Assembly: GCA_016191785.1 (NCBI GenBank)
Contig: JACPVJ010000048.1
Location: forward strand, 1-54,810
Direction: 5' to 3'
From: Myxococcales bacterium
GTDB lineage: Bacteria > Myxococcota_A > Polyangia > Polyangiales > Polyangiaceae
DNA length: 54,810 bases
Shown here: positions 42,291 to 50,979 of the stretch, one piece after another
Layout of the letters: the number at the start of each line of letters is the position of its first letter
How positions within the stretch are numbered: the first letter of the stretch is position 1
Program-made: the position numbers and the translations under genes
The notes under the pieces: generated by a model
What the model was told of the DNA's origin: nothing
Seen by the model: the letters and a program-made list of their open reading frames with translations, nothing else
Database searches by the model: none

Positions 42291-44042
42291 ATGCGAAAGC
42301 GTCACTACCTGCTGGCCGGTCTCGCCCTCTCGATGATGGTCTCCACCGAGGCGCAGGACGCCCGTGCTTGCGGCGGCACCTTTTGCGATTCCGGACCGCA
42401 GGCCATGCCCGTGGATCAGTCGGGGGAGAACGTGCTGTTCGTGATGGACGGCAAGACCGTCGAAGCTCACGTGCAGATCCAGTACCAGGGCGCGGCCGAG
42501 CGCTTCGCGTGGATCGTGCCGATGCCGAAGGTGCCCGACGTGCAGGTCGGTTCGGCCCTGCTGTTCAACGCGCTCCTTCAGGGCACGGTGCCCCAGTTCG
42601 GGTTCACCCAGCAGACGGACGTGTGTGACCGGGGCAACTCCGACTCGGCCAGCGGGGCCGGGGGTTCGGGCGGGGCGCTCGGCATGGGCGGCGCTGCGGG
42701 CGCTGGCGGCAGTGGGCCGCAGGTCGTCTACGAGAAGACCGTTGGCGCCTTCGAGGTCGTGGTGCTGCAGGGTGGAACCGCCGCGGAAGTCGGCAAGTGG
42801 CTGACCGACAACAACTACCAGAACATCCCGACGGCTCCGGAGATCCTCAAGGACTACGTGAACCAGAACTACGTGTTCGTCGCCATCAAGCTCACGGCGG
42901 GCGCGAACAGCAACGAGATCCACCCGCTGGTCTTCCGCTACGAGGGCAACGAGCCCTGTGTCCCGCTCAAGCTCACGCGGGTGGCCGCCACCGAAGACAT
43001 GGCGGTGCGGACGTTCTTCCTGGGCGACGACCGCGTGGTGCCGACGAACTACAAGCACGTCACCCTGAACCCCGCGCGCATCGACTGGTCGACGATGGGG
43101 CAGAACTACAAGCAGGTCGTGTCGCGGGCGGTCGACAGCTCCATCGCGAACGGCAGGGCGTTCGTCACCGAGTACGCCGGCGCGAGCAACGTCATCAGCC
43201 AGTTCTCGTTCTACCACCCGAGCTGGGACTCGAAGGCCTTCGAGGGCGTCGACCCGAAAGCGGTCGTGGCCACGCTGGAGGGGATGAACCTCGTGCTCTG
43301 TAGCCCCTACCGCTACTACTCGGGTGCCGACGGCGACTGCCAGTACAACCACCCGCTGGTCAAGTCGCTCCTGAGCGAGTACCTCCCGGTCCCCGCGGAC
43401 CTCTCCCCCGCGGAGTTCTACGGGGGTCTGGCGCTCCACGCGGACAAGATCGACCCGACCAAGTGGAACGCGGCGGAGTTCGCGGCGGACTTCAAGCTGC
43501 GCATCCAGGATCCGGCCAAGCACGCCGCGGACCTCGTGGGCAAGTGGCCCTATTTGACGCGGCTCTTCACCACCCTCTCGCCCTCCGAGATGACCGAAGA
43601 TCCCATGTTCCACGCCCACCCGGGGCTCGACCCCGTGCAGCCGCTGAACATGGCGGTCCGGCGCACCGACTGCTGCGGCGCATCCACCATGGACCTGGGC
43701 AGCACCGAGATCGCCTACGACAAGTCGACCGGCAGCTGGCCAACCTGGGACAGCACCATGCCCTGGGCCGAGACGATCGAGGAGTTCTCCCTGGCCGGCG
43801 ATCGGATCACCCTGGTCGACAACAGCTCGAAGATCTCCGGGCAGATCGCGGCATGGAACACCGAGAACCACGAGATCTGCTTCCCGAACGGCGTCAAGCA
43901 GGCAGCCGCCGACGACACCGCCGACATGCTCGACCTGGCCGGCGGTGGCGCCTGTGGCGTGTCGAGTCGCGGGTCGTCCCCGGCCGCGGCCTTCGCGCTC
44001 GGTCTGCTCGGTCTCGCCGCGCTCTTGCGTCGCCGGCGCTAG
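42291..44042 (+). CDS. DUF2330 protein with MYXO-CTERM tail
   Basis: 583 residues. The signal peptide ends near EAQDARA. DUF2330 begins at once with CGGTFCDSGPQAMPVDQSGE, then VLFVMDGKTVEAHVQIQY and FAWIVPMPKVPDV; this is the typical start of the family, which is a secreted domain of unknown role in many bacteria. A short Gly-rich loop interrupts it near residue 120. The C-terminus (GGGACGVSSRG, a hydrophobic helix, then LLRRRR) is a MYXO-CTERM sorting signal, so the protein is likely cut by myxosortase and retained on the surface. It is expressed from its own sigma-54 promoter. Converges on msrC with a 13-base gap. Confidence 0.88.
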   Translation: MRKRHYLLAGLALSMMVSTEAQDARACGGTFCDSGPQAMPVDQSGENVLFVMDGKTVEAHVQIQYQGAAERFAWIVPMPKVPDVQVGSALLFNALLQGTVPQFGFTQQTDVCDRGNSDSASGAGGSGGALGMGGAAGAGGSGPQVVYEKTVGAFEVVVLQGGTAAEVGKWLTDNNYQNIPTAPEILKDYVNQNYVFVAIKLTAGANSNEIHPLVFRYEGNEPCVPLKLTRVAATEDMAVRTFFLGDDRVVPTNYKHVTLNPARIDWSTMGQNYKQVVSRAVDSSIANGRAFVTEYAGASNVISQFSFYHPSWDSKAFEGVDPKAVVATLEGMNLVLCSPYRYYSGADGDCQYNHPLVKSLLSEYLPVPADLSPAEFYGGLALHADKIDPTKWNAAEFAADFKLRIQDPAKHAADLVGKWPYLTRLFTTLSPSEMTEDPMFHAHPGLDPVQPLNMAVRRTDCCGASTMDLGSTEIAYDKSTGSWPTWDSTMPWAETIEEFSLAGDRITLVDNSSKISGQIAAWNTENHEICFPNGVKQAAADDTADMLDLAGGGACGVSSRGSSPAAAFALGLLGLAALLRRRR

Positions 44043-44055
44043 CGGTCACCGCCCG

Positions 44056-44574
44056 TCACAGCCGTTCGGTGGTCGCGAACTGCTCGCCCAAGACCCGGCA
44101 GACCTCTTCCAGGTGGGTTCGGTCGACCTGGCCGAAAGCGCCCAGGGAATTGGAGTCCACGTCGAGCACGCCGAGCATGCGACCGGTCGGCGTGACGATC
44201 GGCACGACGATCTCGGAGCGCGTGAGGGCCGAGCAGGCGATGTGTTCGGAACACTGCGACACGTCCGGTACGAGCTGCGTGGTGCGCGAACGCACCGCGC
44301 TGCCGCACACGCCGCGAGAGATCTCGATGCGCAAGCAGCCGTGACCGCCCTGATACGGGCCGATGATCAAGAGGTCCGACTTCACCAAGCGGTAGCATCC
44401 GGTCCAGTCGAAGTAGTCGAAGGCGCCGTGCAGCTCGGCGACGACCGTGGCAAGCCCAGCGATCCAGTCGTCTTCGCCCGCCAGGAGCGAGCGGACCACC
44501 GCCAGCACCTCGCCGTAGCGCGCGGCGCGAGCTTCCGGTGGCGCGTCGAGCGCGAGGCCGTGCTCGACGCTCAT
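44056..44574 (-). CDS. msrC: Free methionine-(R)-sulfoxide reductase (GAF domain)
   Basis: 172 residues. The single GAF domain has the three Cys of E. coli fRMsr in place: [15 protein letters not shown] and [18 protein letters not shown], followed by MLGVLDVDS. The enzyme reduces free methionine (R)-sulfoxide with thioredoxin as reductant, protecting methionine pools under oxidation. The most common wording at the third Cys is GHIACD; here it is EHIACS, with an extra Cys just before it (SQCSEH), a modest deviation. The start overlaps the gpmA stop by four bases (ATGA). Alternative: a GAF protein without reductase activity, less likely given the Cys set. Confidence 0.88.
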   Translation of the reverse strand: MSVEHGLALDAPPEARAARYGEVLAVVRSLLAGEDDWIAGLATVVAELHGAFDYFDWTGCYRLVKSDLLIIGPYQGGHGCLRIEISRGVCGSAVRSRTTQLVPDVSQCSEHIACSALTRSEIVVPIVTPTGRMLGVLDVDSNSLGAFGQVDRTHLEEVCRVLGEQFATTERL

Positions 44575-45314
44575 GCCTTGAGCTGCGCGGCGACGGCCGC
44601 GGCGGCGCGGGCGGCTGCCTCGGCATCGCCCAGGTAGCGGCTACGGATTGGACGGAGGTCGTCGTCCAGCTCGTACACGAGCGGGATGCCGGTCGGGATG
44701 TTGAGCTCGACGATGTCTTCTTCGCTGACGCCGTCGAGGTGCTTGACCAGCGCACGCAGGCTGTTGCCGTGCGCCGCGATGATCACTCGCTCGCCCCGGC
44801 GAAGCGCCGGCGCGATGTCCGACTCCCAGAAGGGAAGGAACCGGGCCACGGTGTCTGCCAGGCACTCGGTCGCCGGGAGGTCGCCGGGGGCGAGGTCTCG
44901 ATAGCGGGGGTCGCGCCCGGGCCACCCCGGATCGCTGCTGTCCATGGCCGGGGGAGGGGTGTCGTAGCTCCGCCGCCAGATCTTGACCTGGGCCTCCCCG
45001 TGCTTCTGCACGGTCTCGAGCTTGTTCAGTCCCTGCAGCGCGCCGTACATGCGCTCGTTCAGCCGCCAGGTCTTGTGAACCGGGATCCACATCTGGTCGA
45101 GGCCCTCGAGCGTGAGCCACAGCGTCTTGATCGCGCGCTTCAGGTACGAGGTGTACGCGCGGTCGAACACGACGCCCTCGGCGGCCAGCAGCTTGCCAGC
45201 GTTCTGCGCCTCGGCCACGCCCTCGGTGCTGAGCGGAACGTCGACCCAGCCGGTGAAGCGGTTCTCCTTGTTCCACTGGCTCTGACCATGCCGGAGAAGG
45301 ACGAGAGTTCTCAT
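44571..45314 (-). CDS. gpmA: 2,3-bisphosphoglycerate-dependent phosphoglycerate mutase
   Basis: 247 residues. ATG 45314 is preceded by AGGTGAC at a proper distance and gives the standard start [15 protein letters not shown]; a GTG nine bases upstream is an alternative. The phospho-acceptor His is in LLRHG, and further active-site residues are in [36 protein letters not shown] and [10 protein letters not shown]. Glycolysis and gluconeogenesis use the enzyme to interconvert 3- and 2-phosphoglycerate. Length is usual for the family. It leads a two-gene unit with msrC. The C-terminal 20 residues are Ala-rich. Confidence 0.96.
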   Translation of the reverse strand: MRTLVLLRHGQSQWNKENRFTGWVDVPLSTEGVAEAQNAGKLLAAEGVVFDRAYTSYLKRAIKTLWLTLEGLDQMWIPVHKTWRLNERMYGALQGLNKLETVQKHGEAQVKIWRRSYDTPPPAMDSSDPGWPGRDPRYRDLAPGDLPATECLADTVARFLPFWESDIAPALRRGERVIIAAHGNSLRALVKHLDGVSEEDIVELNIPTGIPLVYELDDDLRPIRSRYLGDAEAAARAAAAVAAQLKA

Positions 45315-45351
45315 CGTTGTCACCTCGCGGTCGGCGCGGATGCGCCGGCGT

Positions 45352-46041
45352 TCAGCTCGAGAACGGGAGGAAGACGCTGAGCCCGCCCATCGCCGAGACG
45401 TCGTTCACGATCTTCTCGACGCCGAACGGCGCGCGGTGGTTCCGCACGTGGTCGCGAACGTCGAGCCTCAATGCCAGCCACTGAGCCAGGTAGAACTTGA
45501 GCCCGAAGCCGCCCGAGCCCGTGAGCCCCAGGCCGCCGGAAGCGCTGGTGTCGGTCGCCCCACCGCCGAGGGCCAGATAGAAGTCGAAGCGGTGGATCGG
45601 GCCGCCGAACCAGCGGACCTTTCCGTACGACATGCTCCAGATCAGGTGCCCCAGGAAGAGCTGCACGTTTTCTTCCGGTGACTCGGTGAATTGCACCAGG
45701 CCCTGCTGCCGATCGATGATCGACTGCAGTAGCCCGTAGCTCTGCCGGGTCCGGAAGTACGAGGCCTCGAGCCCGAGGTCTTCGCTGAAGTGGAAGGTGT
45801 AGGCGCCGCCGTAGACCGGCGCCCCGTCGGCGATGTCCGCCGCGTACCAGCCGCCCATGGCCGAGAACTCGTGGCGCAGCGCCTTTTTGAACAGGCGCGG
45901 GACCACGCCGCGGTAGGCCCGCTTGCCGATCAGCTGCTCTTTGAGCGCCTCGTCCACGCACTGCGCCGCGGCCCGCGACGGGGTCAGAAACGCGACGAGG
46001 CAGGCCAGCGCGGCAATGACGAGCAGAAATCGGGGGGCCAA
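45352..46041 (-). CDS. Outer-membrane beta-barrel protein (TIGR04565-like)
   Basis: 229 residues from a TTG start. The signal peptide ends PSRAAAQ. Alternating hydrophobic strands ending in aromatic residues ([67 protein letters not shown]) and the final strand [11 protein letters not shown] are those of the myxobacterial outer-membrane barrel family. Members include GltA/GltB-like proteins in gliding clusters, but no motility gene is next to this one. A TATGAT box lies 14 bases before the TTG (46056-46061). The next gene is divergent. Confidence 0.8.
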   Translation of the reverse strand: MAPRFLLVIAALACLVAFLTPSRAAAQCVDEALKEQLIGKRAYRGVVPRLFKKALRHEFSAMGGWYAADIADGAPVYGGAYTFHFSEDLGLEASYFRTRQSYGLLQSIIDRQQGLVQFTESPEENVQLFLGHLIWSMSYGKVRWFGGPIHRFDFYLALGGGATDTSASGGLGLTGSGGFGLKFYLAQWLALRLDVRDHVRNHRAPFGVEKIVNDVSAMGGLSVFLPFSS

Positions 46042-46055
46042 GCCGACACACCGAT

Positions 46056-46061
46056 ATCATA
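46056..46061 (-). promoter_or_regulatory. -10-like box TATGAT before the barrel gene
   Basis: On the minus strand TATGAT is followed by 14 bases and TTG 46041. It is a near-consensus -10; a leader of only about seven bases would result. Confidence 0.35.
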
Positions 46062-46145
46062 GGATGACGCCGGCGCGGCTCGATTATGCTCCGGGGCGCC
46101 CCGTTTTCGGGGCCGGCCGCCCCCGCCAGGGCTCGAGGACGCGAG

Positions 46146-47510
46146 ATGCCGACCAGGACCCCGGCAAAGTCGGCCACGTTGGCCCTCTTGGTGTCGACCT
46201 TCGGGCTCGCCCACGCCCAGCCCGGCCCGCCCCCGCCGAGCGGGTCCGAGCCCGGGAAGGCGTGCACCAAGGGGCGGGCCAGCGCCCTCGGCGAGCTCAG
46301 CTGCGAGCTCGGTCAGGCCTTGGGCAAGATCCCAACCGGCGCGCTGGTGGTGGCGGCGCCCCTGACCGTCGACGCGCGACCGACCGACGCCGCGCTGCTC
46401 GCCGCGCGGATCGTCTCCGTCACCGCCGGCGCCCTCGGCCTTCAGAGCTCGAGTGAAGCGGCGACGCTGGCGCGGGCCCGGACGCTGGCGGCTCGCGCGG
46501 GCACGTTGGTACACGTCCTTCCCGAGATCCAGCGGGGCGAGCTGCGCATCACCGTCGACGTCTATCCGGTCCCGAAGAGCTTCTGGGATCGCGTGCGCGA
46601 CCCATTACCGAACCCCCGCGCGCACGCGTTCGCGAGTCGGCGGATCGACGCCGAGCTTCGCACGTTCTTTCCTCCGGTGCCGCTGGTCGCCAAGCACACC
46701 GACAAGGCGACGACGGGAGAGCCCAGCCCGGTCGCGGTCGCGTGCGGTGATCTCGACGGCGACGGAGCGCTCGAAGCAGTCCTGGTGGGGCGCTCGCGCG
46801 CGCAAGTCGGTCGTGTGCGCTCCGGTCGCTTCATCGCATCGGCCACCGCGGCGTGGACGCAGCTCTCGCCCCTCTCGCGCGCCCCGCTTCGCGAGCCGAT
46901 CGCCAGCGTCAGCATCGAGCCCGGACGATTCGTGGACATCGGCCTCTCGGACCGGCTGGACGCCGTGCGCCTGGACGCGACCTTCACCCACAAGGCGAAG
47001 CTCGGTCGCAAGCTGCCCTGGCCCGGGGGGGGGTGCTCGAAGATCGTCGGCACCAGTTTTCGGCCGGAAATCGAGGTCTGCGGGCCGGGCGACGAGGCGT
47101 CGAAGCCCCCAGAGCTCGAGAAGCCCGGCGACGCGCTGGCCGGCGCCGTGATCCTCGCCAAGGACGGAAGGCCGCGGCGCGTGCGAGCGTTGCGGGTGTT
47201 CAACGAGAGCACGATCCTGATTCGCGACGACGCGGGCAAGAGCGCGAAGCTCGAGGGCGCCGGCGCCCAGCTCGCGATCGGTGATTTGGACGGCGACGGC
47301 CAACCGGAGATCTTGAGCAGCAGTGACACGCTCGACGAGACGGGCGACGCGCTGGTCGTTCACACCTTTCAGGACGACGCGAAGCTGGTCGAGCGCTTCC
47401 GCATCGCCGTGCCGACCGGTGTTCGTGCGCTCGCGACCTGCCCTACCGAGGGGCCCGGTCTCGCGTCCGTTCTGCTGGCCACGCCGGGGGAGCTCTGGGT
47501 GATTCGATGA
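46146..47510 (+). CDS. Secreted FG-GAP/VCBS-type repeat protein
   Basis: 454 residues from ATG 46146, giving a signal peptide ending GLAHAQ. A domain of about 150 residues (TGALVVAAPLTVDARPTD and following) resembles the part of proteins that collect arguments over threads of SBP-type genes but has no name. The second half contains calcium-binding FG-GAP-type turns DLDGDGALEAVLVG and DLDGDGQPEILSSSD. Such repeats form beta-propellers. Its stop overlaps the start of the solute-binding protein gene (ATGA). The two are likely co-expressed and may work together outside the inner membrane. Function unknown. Confidence 0.72.
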   Translation: MPTRTPAKSATLALLVSTFGLAHAQPGPPPPSGSEPGKACTKGRASALGELSCELGQALGKIPTGALVVAAPLTVDARPTDAALLAARIVSVTAGALGLQSSSEAATLARARTLAARAGTLVHVLPEIQRGELRITVDVYPVPKSFWDRVRDPLPNPRAHAFASRRIDAELRTFFPPVPLVAKHTDKATTGEPSPVAVACGDLDGDGALEAVLVGRSRAQVGRVRSGRFIASATAAWTQLSPLSRAPLREPIASVSIEPGRFVDIGLSDRLDAVRLDATFTHKAKLGRKLPWPGGGCSKIVGTSFRPEIEVCGPGDEASKPPELEKPGDALAGAVILAKDGRPRRVRALRVFNESTILIRDDAGKSAKLEGAGAQLAIGDLDGDGQPEILSSSDTLDETGDALVVHTFQDDAKLVERFRIAVPTGVRALATCPTEGPGLASVLLATPGELWVIR

Positions 47511-48820
47511 CCGCCCTGACCCGTCGGGCGTTCTCGGGATCGCTCGCAGCGCTGGCGCTAGCGCCCCGCGGTGTGCTCGGCCTCGGGCGCAAGCCCTACG
47601 GCGGCGTGCTGAAGCTCAGGCTGCCGTGGCCCCTCGACGGCATCGACCCCCACGCCGTCGACGACGCCGTCGCCGCCCTGTTCGGTGGGGCCATCGCCGA
47701 TCCTCTGTTTGCCCTCGACCCCGCCGGGAGGCCGTACCCGGCGCTGGCGGCCGCGCTGCCCGAGCCGGTGAAGGGCGGAACCCGGGTGGTGGTTCGACCG
47801 AACCTGCTCTCGGCGCGTGGCGTCGCCATGGACGCGCGGGACGTGCTGGCCTCGCTCGCGCGTTCGGAGCGCGCCGGCGGGGCAGGGCTGCTCGCGCCGC
47901 TGGGCAAGCCTGCGCCCGATCCCAAAGACGCGATGGCCCTGCTCTTCACCCACGCCGATCCCACCTTCGTGGCCGAGCGGTTGGCGAGCCCGCTCGCTGC
48001 GGTGGTGCCGCGGGGCTTCTCCCGCGGCAAGCCCGACGGAACGGGCGCGTTCGTCGCCGACGTCGGCCGCGATCAGCTGGTGCTCCGGCGCAACACCCAC
48101 GCGGCCCGGGGCGCGGCGCTGCTCGACCGGATCGAGATCCGCGCCGCCACGGATCTGAAGGATGCGCTGCGTGCCTTCGAGGCGGGCGAGATCGACGTGA
48201 GCTGGCTGGGCGAGTTCCTGCACAAGCCGCGACCGGGCGCCGTGAAGTTCGACGCCGGCACGCTGGGTTGGGTGGTGCTGCGCACGGGAAAGGACGCCGG
48301 CGCGTGGGGCGCGCCGGGGGTTGCGCAGAAGTTGGTCGACGCGCTGCCGGCCGGGCGGCTGTCACACCTCGGGCTGTCCAGCGCGGGGGGCATCGGGCAG
48401 GGTGATCCGGCGTGGGGCGGCGAAGCCGCGGAGCTGCTGATGGTCGATGGGGCGGTGCATCTCGAGCAGATCGCCAAGGAGCTGACCGCCATCTTCTCGC
48501 GGCCGGGGCACGAGCTTCGAGTCGCCCCGCGTCCAATCGCGGAGCTCGCCTACCGCCGCGAGCGTGGGCGCTTTGCCCTGATGCTCGACCTGGCGCGACC
48601 CGTGGGCGCCGGCCCGGGCGCCGCGCAACTCGGCGTGCTCACTGCCGAAAGCCCTGGGCTCGCGCGCAAGCCGGTCCTCACCGCGTCCGGGAATCCCCGA
48701 GACGTCACCGCAGCGCTCTCCCTCGGTGTGGTCGGTCAGCTGCGCGTCTCGGGTGCCCACGTCGGGTCACTGCGCGATCTCGGCGCGCTCGATTGGGGCG
48801 GCGCCTGGCGCAAGCCTTGA
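47507..48820 (+). CDS. Tat-exported ABC-type solute-binding protein (family 5-like), orphan
   Basis: 437 residues. The N-terminus TRRAFSGSLAALALAP is a Tat-type signal. The body has the family 5 (peptide/nickel) layout: LRLPWPLDGIDPHAVDD near the start, then GGAIADPLFALDPAGRPYPALA, VVVRPNLLSARGVAMDARDVLASL and KPDGTGAFVADV, with a later half of similar order. It is about 100 residues shorter than OppA-type proteins, so a lobe is reduced. No permease or ATPase gene is adjacent. It overlaps the FG-GAP gene. It may be a sensor or scavenging protein rather than a transporter subunit. Confidence 0.75.
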   Translation: MTALTRRAFSGSLAALALAPRGVLGLGRKPYGGVLKLRLPWPLDGIDPHAVDDAVAALFGGAIADPLFALDPAGRPYPALAAALPEPVKGGTRVVVRPNLLSARGVAMDARDVLASLARSERAGGAGLLAPLGKPAPDPKDAMALLFTHADPTFVAERLASPLAAVVPRGFSRGKPDGTGAFVADVGRDQLVLRRNTHAARGAALLDRIEIRAATDLKDALRAFEAGEIDVSWLGEFLHKPRPGAVKFDAGTLGWVVLRTGKDAGAWGAPGVAQKLVDALPAGRLSHLGLSSAGGIGQGDPAWGGEAAELLMVDGAVHLEQIAKELTAIFSRPGHELRVAPRPIAELAYRRERGRFALMLDLARPVGAGPGAAQLGVLTAESPGLARKPVLTASGNPRDVTAALSLGVVGQLRVSGAHVGSLRDLGALDWGGAWRKP

Positions 48821-48890
48821 ACGTGTCAATCGGTTGGCGCGCGGGTCACGAGGGCGACGACGATCCCCGAGAATCTGGTTCGGATCACGA

Positions 48891-48906
48891 TGGCACTACC
48901 CTTGCA
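48891..48906 (+). promoter_or_regulatory. Sigma-54 promoter upstream of the methyltransferase gene
   Basis: TGGCACTACCCTTGCA matches the -24/-12 consensus exactly (TGGCAC, five bases, TTGCA; GG and GC ten bases apart). The expected start is near 48917, two bases before ATG 48919. Both the sequence and the distance to the ATG repeat the arrangement at 42262-42277. Confidence 0.7.
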
Positions 48907-48918
48907 GCGCGCGGCCGA

Positions 48919-50112
48919 ATGGACGCTCCGATCGCCGACGAGCACTGCGCGTGCCTCTTGTGCGGGACCTCCGAACCCGGAAGGGTGGTCGGCACGCGCG
49001 GCCGATTCGGCGCGGAGGTCACCAACGTCGTGTGCCAGTCCTGCGCGCTGGTCTACGTCAACCCCCGCCCCAGCCGGGCCGCAATGGCGGAGTACTACGC
49101 GCGGGAGTACCGCGCGCACTTCGATCAGGGGGGCGTCGCGTACGACCAAGGTGGCGGGCGATTCGTCACGCCGACCGACGACGCGTTCGACTCGGAGAAG
49201 GAGGCGTGGCACCAGGCGCAAGCGCAGACCGCCGGCTTGCTGGCGCCGCTCCGCCCCGGCGTGCGGGTGCTCGAGGTCGGCTGTCGGCACGGGCGAACGC
49301 TGACGATCTTGCGCGAACGTTTCGGCATCCAGCCACTGGGCATCGAGCCCGACGTCGGCGAGGCGGCCCGGGCGAGCGCCGCGGGTGTCGAGTGCTTCGC
49401 GGGGGTGCTCGAGGACTTCGACGTCGGGGGTCTTCCCGTCGACGTGATCCAGCTCTTTCACGTGCTCGAACATCTGCACGATCCTCTCGATGCTCTGCTG
49501 CGGATTCGCAGCTGGCTCGCCCCCGAGGGAAGGCTGTTGCTGGAAGTTCCCAACGTGCATCAGCCCTACGGCTCCCTCGAGGGAAACTTCTTCCAGAACG
49601 CGCACCTGACCAGCTTCTCGATTGACACGCTCACCGCGTTGCTCGGGCGCGCCGGCTTCCGCATCTGTCATGCGTTCGACCAAGAGACGCTGGTGGTGGC
49701 CGCGACGCCCCTCCCCCTGGCGGCTGACCTGCCGCTCCCCTTCACGCGAGAGCTCTGGGTCGACGCCGAGCACGACCCCGAGTGGGTGTTCTCTCGACTT
49801 CGCGCCTACGCCGAGCTGTTCGACCTCGAGCGCGCTGTCTCGAGCGGCGATCGCAGTCCCGCAGCGGTGACGCGGGCCGCCTGCCTCCTGTCGGGGCCGT
49901 GCTTTCCCCACTTCGCGCTCGATGCGCTTGCTCGGTGCGTCGAGGCGCTGATCGCCCGGCGGGAAGCTCCCTCGGCCCTGCGCCTGGCCCAGGCTCTGGC
50001 GGCCGGACCCCAACCCGCCGAAGTGGTGGGCGCTGCGACCCATCTCGCGCAGGAGCTCGGCCTCTTGCTCGCTCAGACCGACCCACGGCGCGCTCGAGAC
50101 GAGCACCCTTGA
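48919..50112 (+). CDS. Class I SAM-dependent methyltransferase with N-terminal zinc ribbon
   Basis: 397 residues. The N-terminus has a four-Cys zinc-ribbon-like motif (CACLLCGTSEPG, then VVCQSCALVYVNPRPS), common in methyltransferases of glycan or antibiotic pathways. The Rossmann domain has the SAM motif VLEVGCRHGRTL, acidic IEPD at strand 2 and QLFHVLEHLHDPL as the Methyltransf_23 signature. Residues about 290-397 are helical and of unknown role. Substrate unknown. The gene has a sigma-54 promoter directly upstream. ATG 48919 is needed for the Zn ribbon. The SDR gene starts 45 bases later. Confidence 0.85.
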   Translation: MDAPIADEHCACLLCGTSEPGRVVGTRGRFGAEVTNVVCQSCALVYVNPRPSRAAMAEYYAREYRAHFDQGGVAYDQGGGRFVTPTDDAFDSEKEAWHQAQAQTAGLLAPLRPGVRVLEVGCRHGRTLTILRERFGIQPLGIEPDVGEAARASAAGVECFAGVLEDFDVGGLPVDVIQLFHVLEHLHDPLDALLRIRSWLAPEGRLLLEVPNVHQPYGSLEGNFFQNAHLTSFSIDTLTALLGRAGFRICHAFDQETLVVAATPLPLAADLPLPFTRELWVDAEHDPEWVFSRLRAYAELFDLERAVSSGDRSPAAVTRAACLLSGPCFPHFALDALARCVEALIARREAPSALRLAQALAAGPQPAEVVGAATHLAQELGLLLAQTDPRRARDEHP

Positions 50113-50157
50113 AGCGGCCGCGCCATCCGCGCTAGACCAGCGCTCGGGAGAAACCGC

Positions 50158-50925
50158 GTGGAAATCAAAGGCAGAGTTGCAATCGTGACCGGAGGGGCCT
50201 CGGGACTGGGAGCCGCCACGGTGCGGGCGCTGGTGGCGGCGGGCGCCCGAGCCGTGATCGCCGACAAGAACCGCGAAGCCGGGGAGGCGCTGGCGAAGGA
50301 GCTGGGCGGCGGCGCGCGCTTCGCGGAGTGCGACGTGACCAGCGAAGAACAGATGAAGGCGGCGATCGCCACCGCAAAGACCGAGCTAGGGGGCCTCCAC
50401 CTGGCCGTCGGCTGCGCGGGCATCGGGACCATCGGGCGCTTGGTGAGCAAGGGCGGGCCCCTGCCGCTCGACCTGTTCGCGCTCACGGTGAACGTGAACC
50501 TGGTCGGCATGTTCAATCTGATGCGGCTCACCGCCCACGCGATGCAAGACAACACCCCGAACGACGAGGGGGAGCGGGGGGTGATCGTCACCACCGCCAG
50601 CATCGCGGCTTTCGACGGCCAGATCGGTCAGGTGGCGTACAGCGCCTCGAAGGCCGGGGTCTCGGGCATGACCCTGCCGGTGGCGCGCGAGCTGTCGCGG
50701 ACCGGCATCCGCGTGGTGTGCATCGCGCCGGGCCTGTTCGACACGCCGATGATGGCCGGCCTGCCCGAAGAAGCGCGCCAGAGCCTCGAGGCCACCGTGC
50801 CGTTCCCGCCGCGCCTCGGGCGGCCCGCCGAGTACGCGCGGCTGGTGCTGTCGATCGTCGACAACCCGATGCTCAACGGCGAGACCATCCGCCTCGATGG
50901 CTCGCTGCGGATGGCGCCGAAGTGA
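50158..50925 (+). CDS. Short-chain dehydrogenase, HSD17B10-like (3-hydroxyacyl-CoA type)
   Basis: 255 residues from GTG 50158 with GGGAG upstream. The NAD(P) motif is TGGASGLG (11-18), the middle has NVNLVGMFNL, and the active site is Ser in TTASIAAFDG and YSASKAG (Tyr-xxx-Lys). The insertion PNDEGERGVIV before the catalytic Ser and the start MEIKGRVAIVTGGASGLG are those of the HSD17B10/3-hydroxyacyl-CoA dehydrogenase type 2 group, which oxidises 3-hydroxyacyl-CoA in fatty-acid or isoleucine breakdown. Usually such genes are near acyl-CoA enzymes; none is seen here. Length is normal. Confidence 0.92.
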   Translation: MEIKGRVAIVTGGASGLGAATVRALVAAGARAVIADKNREAGEALAKELGGGARFAECDVTSEEQMKAAIATAKTELGGLHLAVGCAGIGTIGRLVSKGGPLPLDLFALTVNVNLVGMFNLMRLTAHAMQDNTPNDEGERGVIVTTASIAAFDGQIGQVAYSASKAGVSGMTLPVARELSRTGIRVVCIAPGLFDTPMMAGLPEEARQSLEATVPFPPRLGRPAEYARLVLSIVDNPMLNGETIRLDGSLRMAPK

Positions 50926-50979
50926 CCCGAGCGGCGCGGCGTGAGCCCGAGCGTCACGCCGCGCTGAGCCCGAGGGCGA

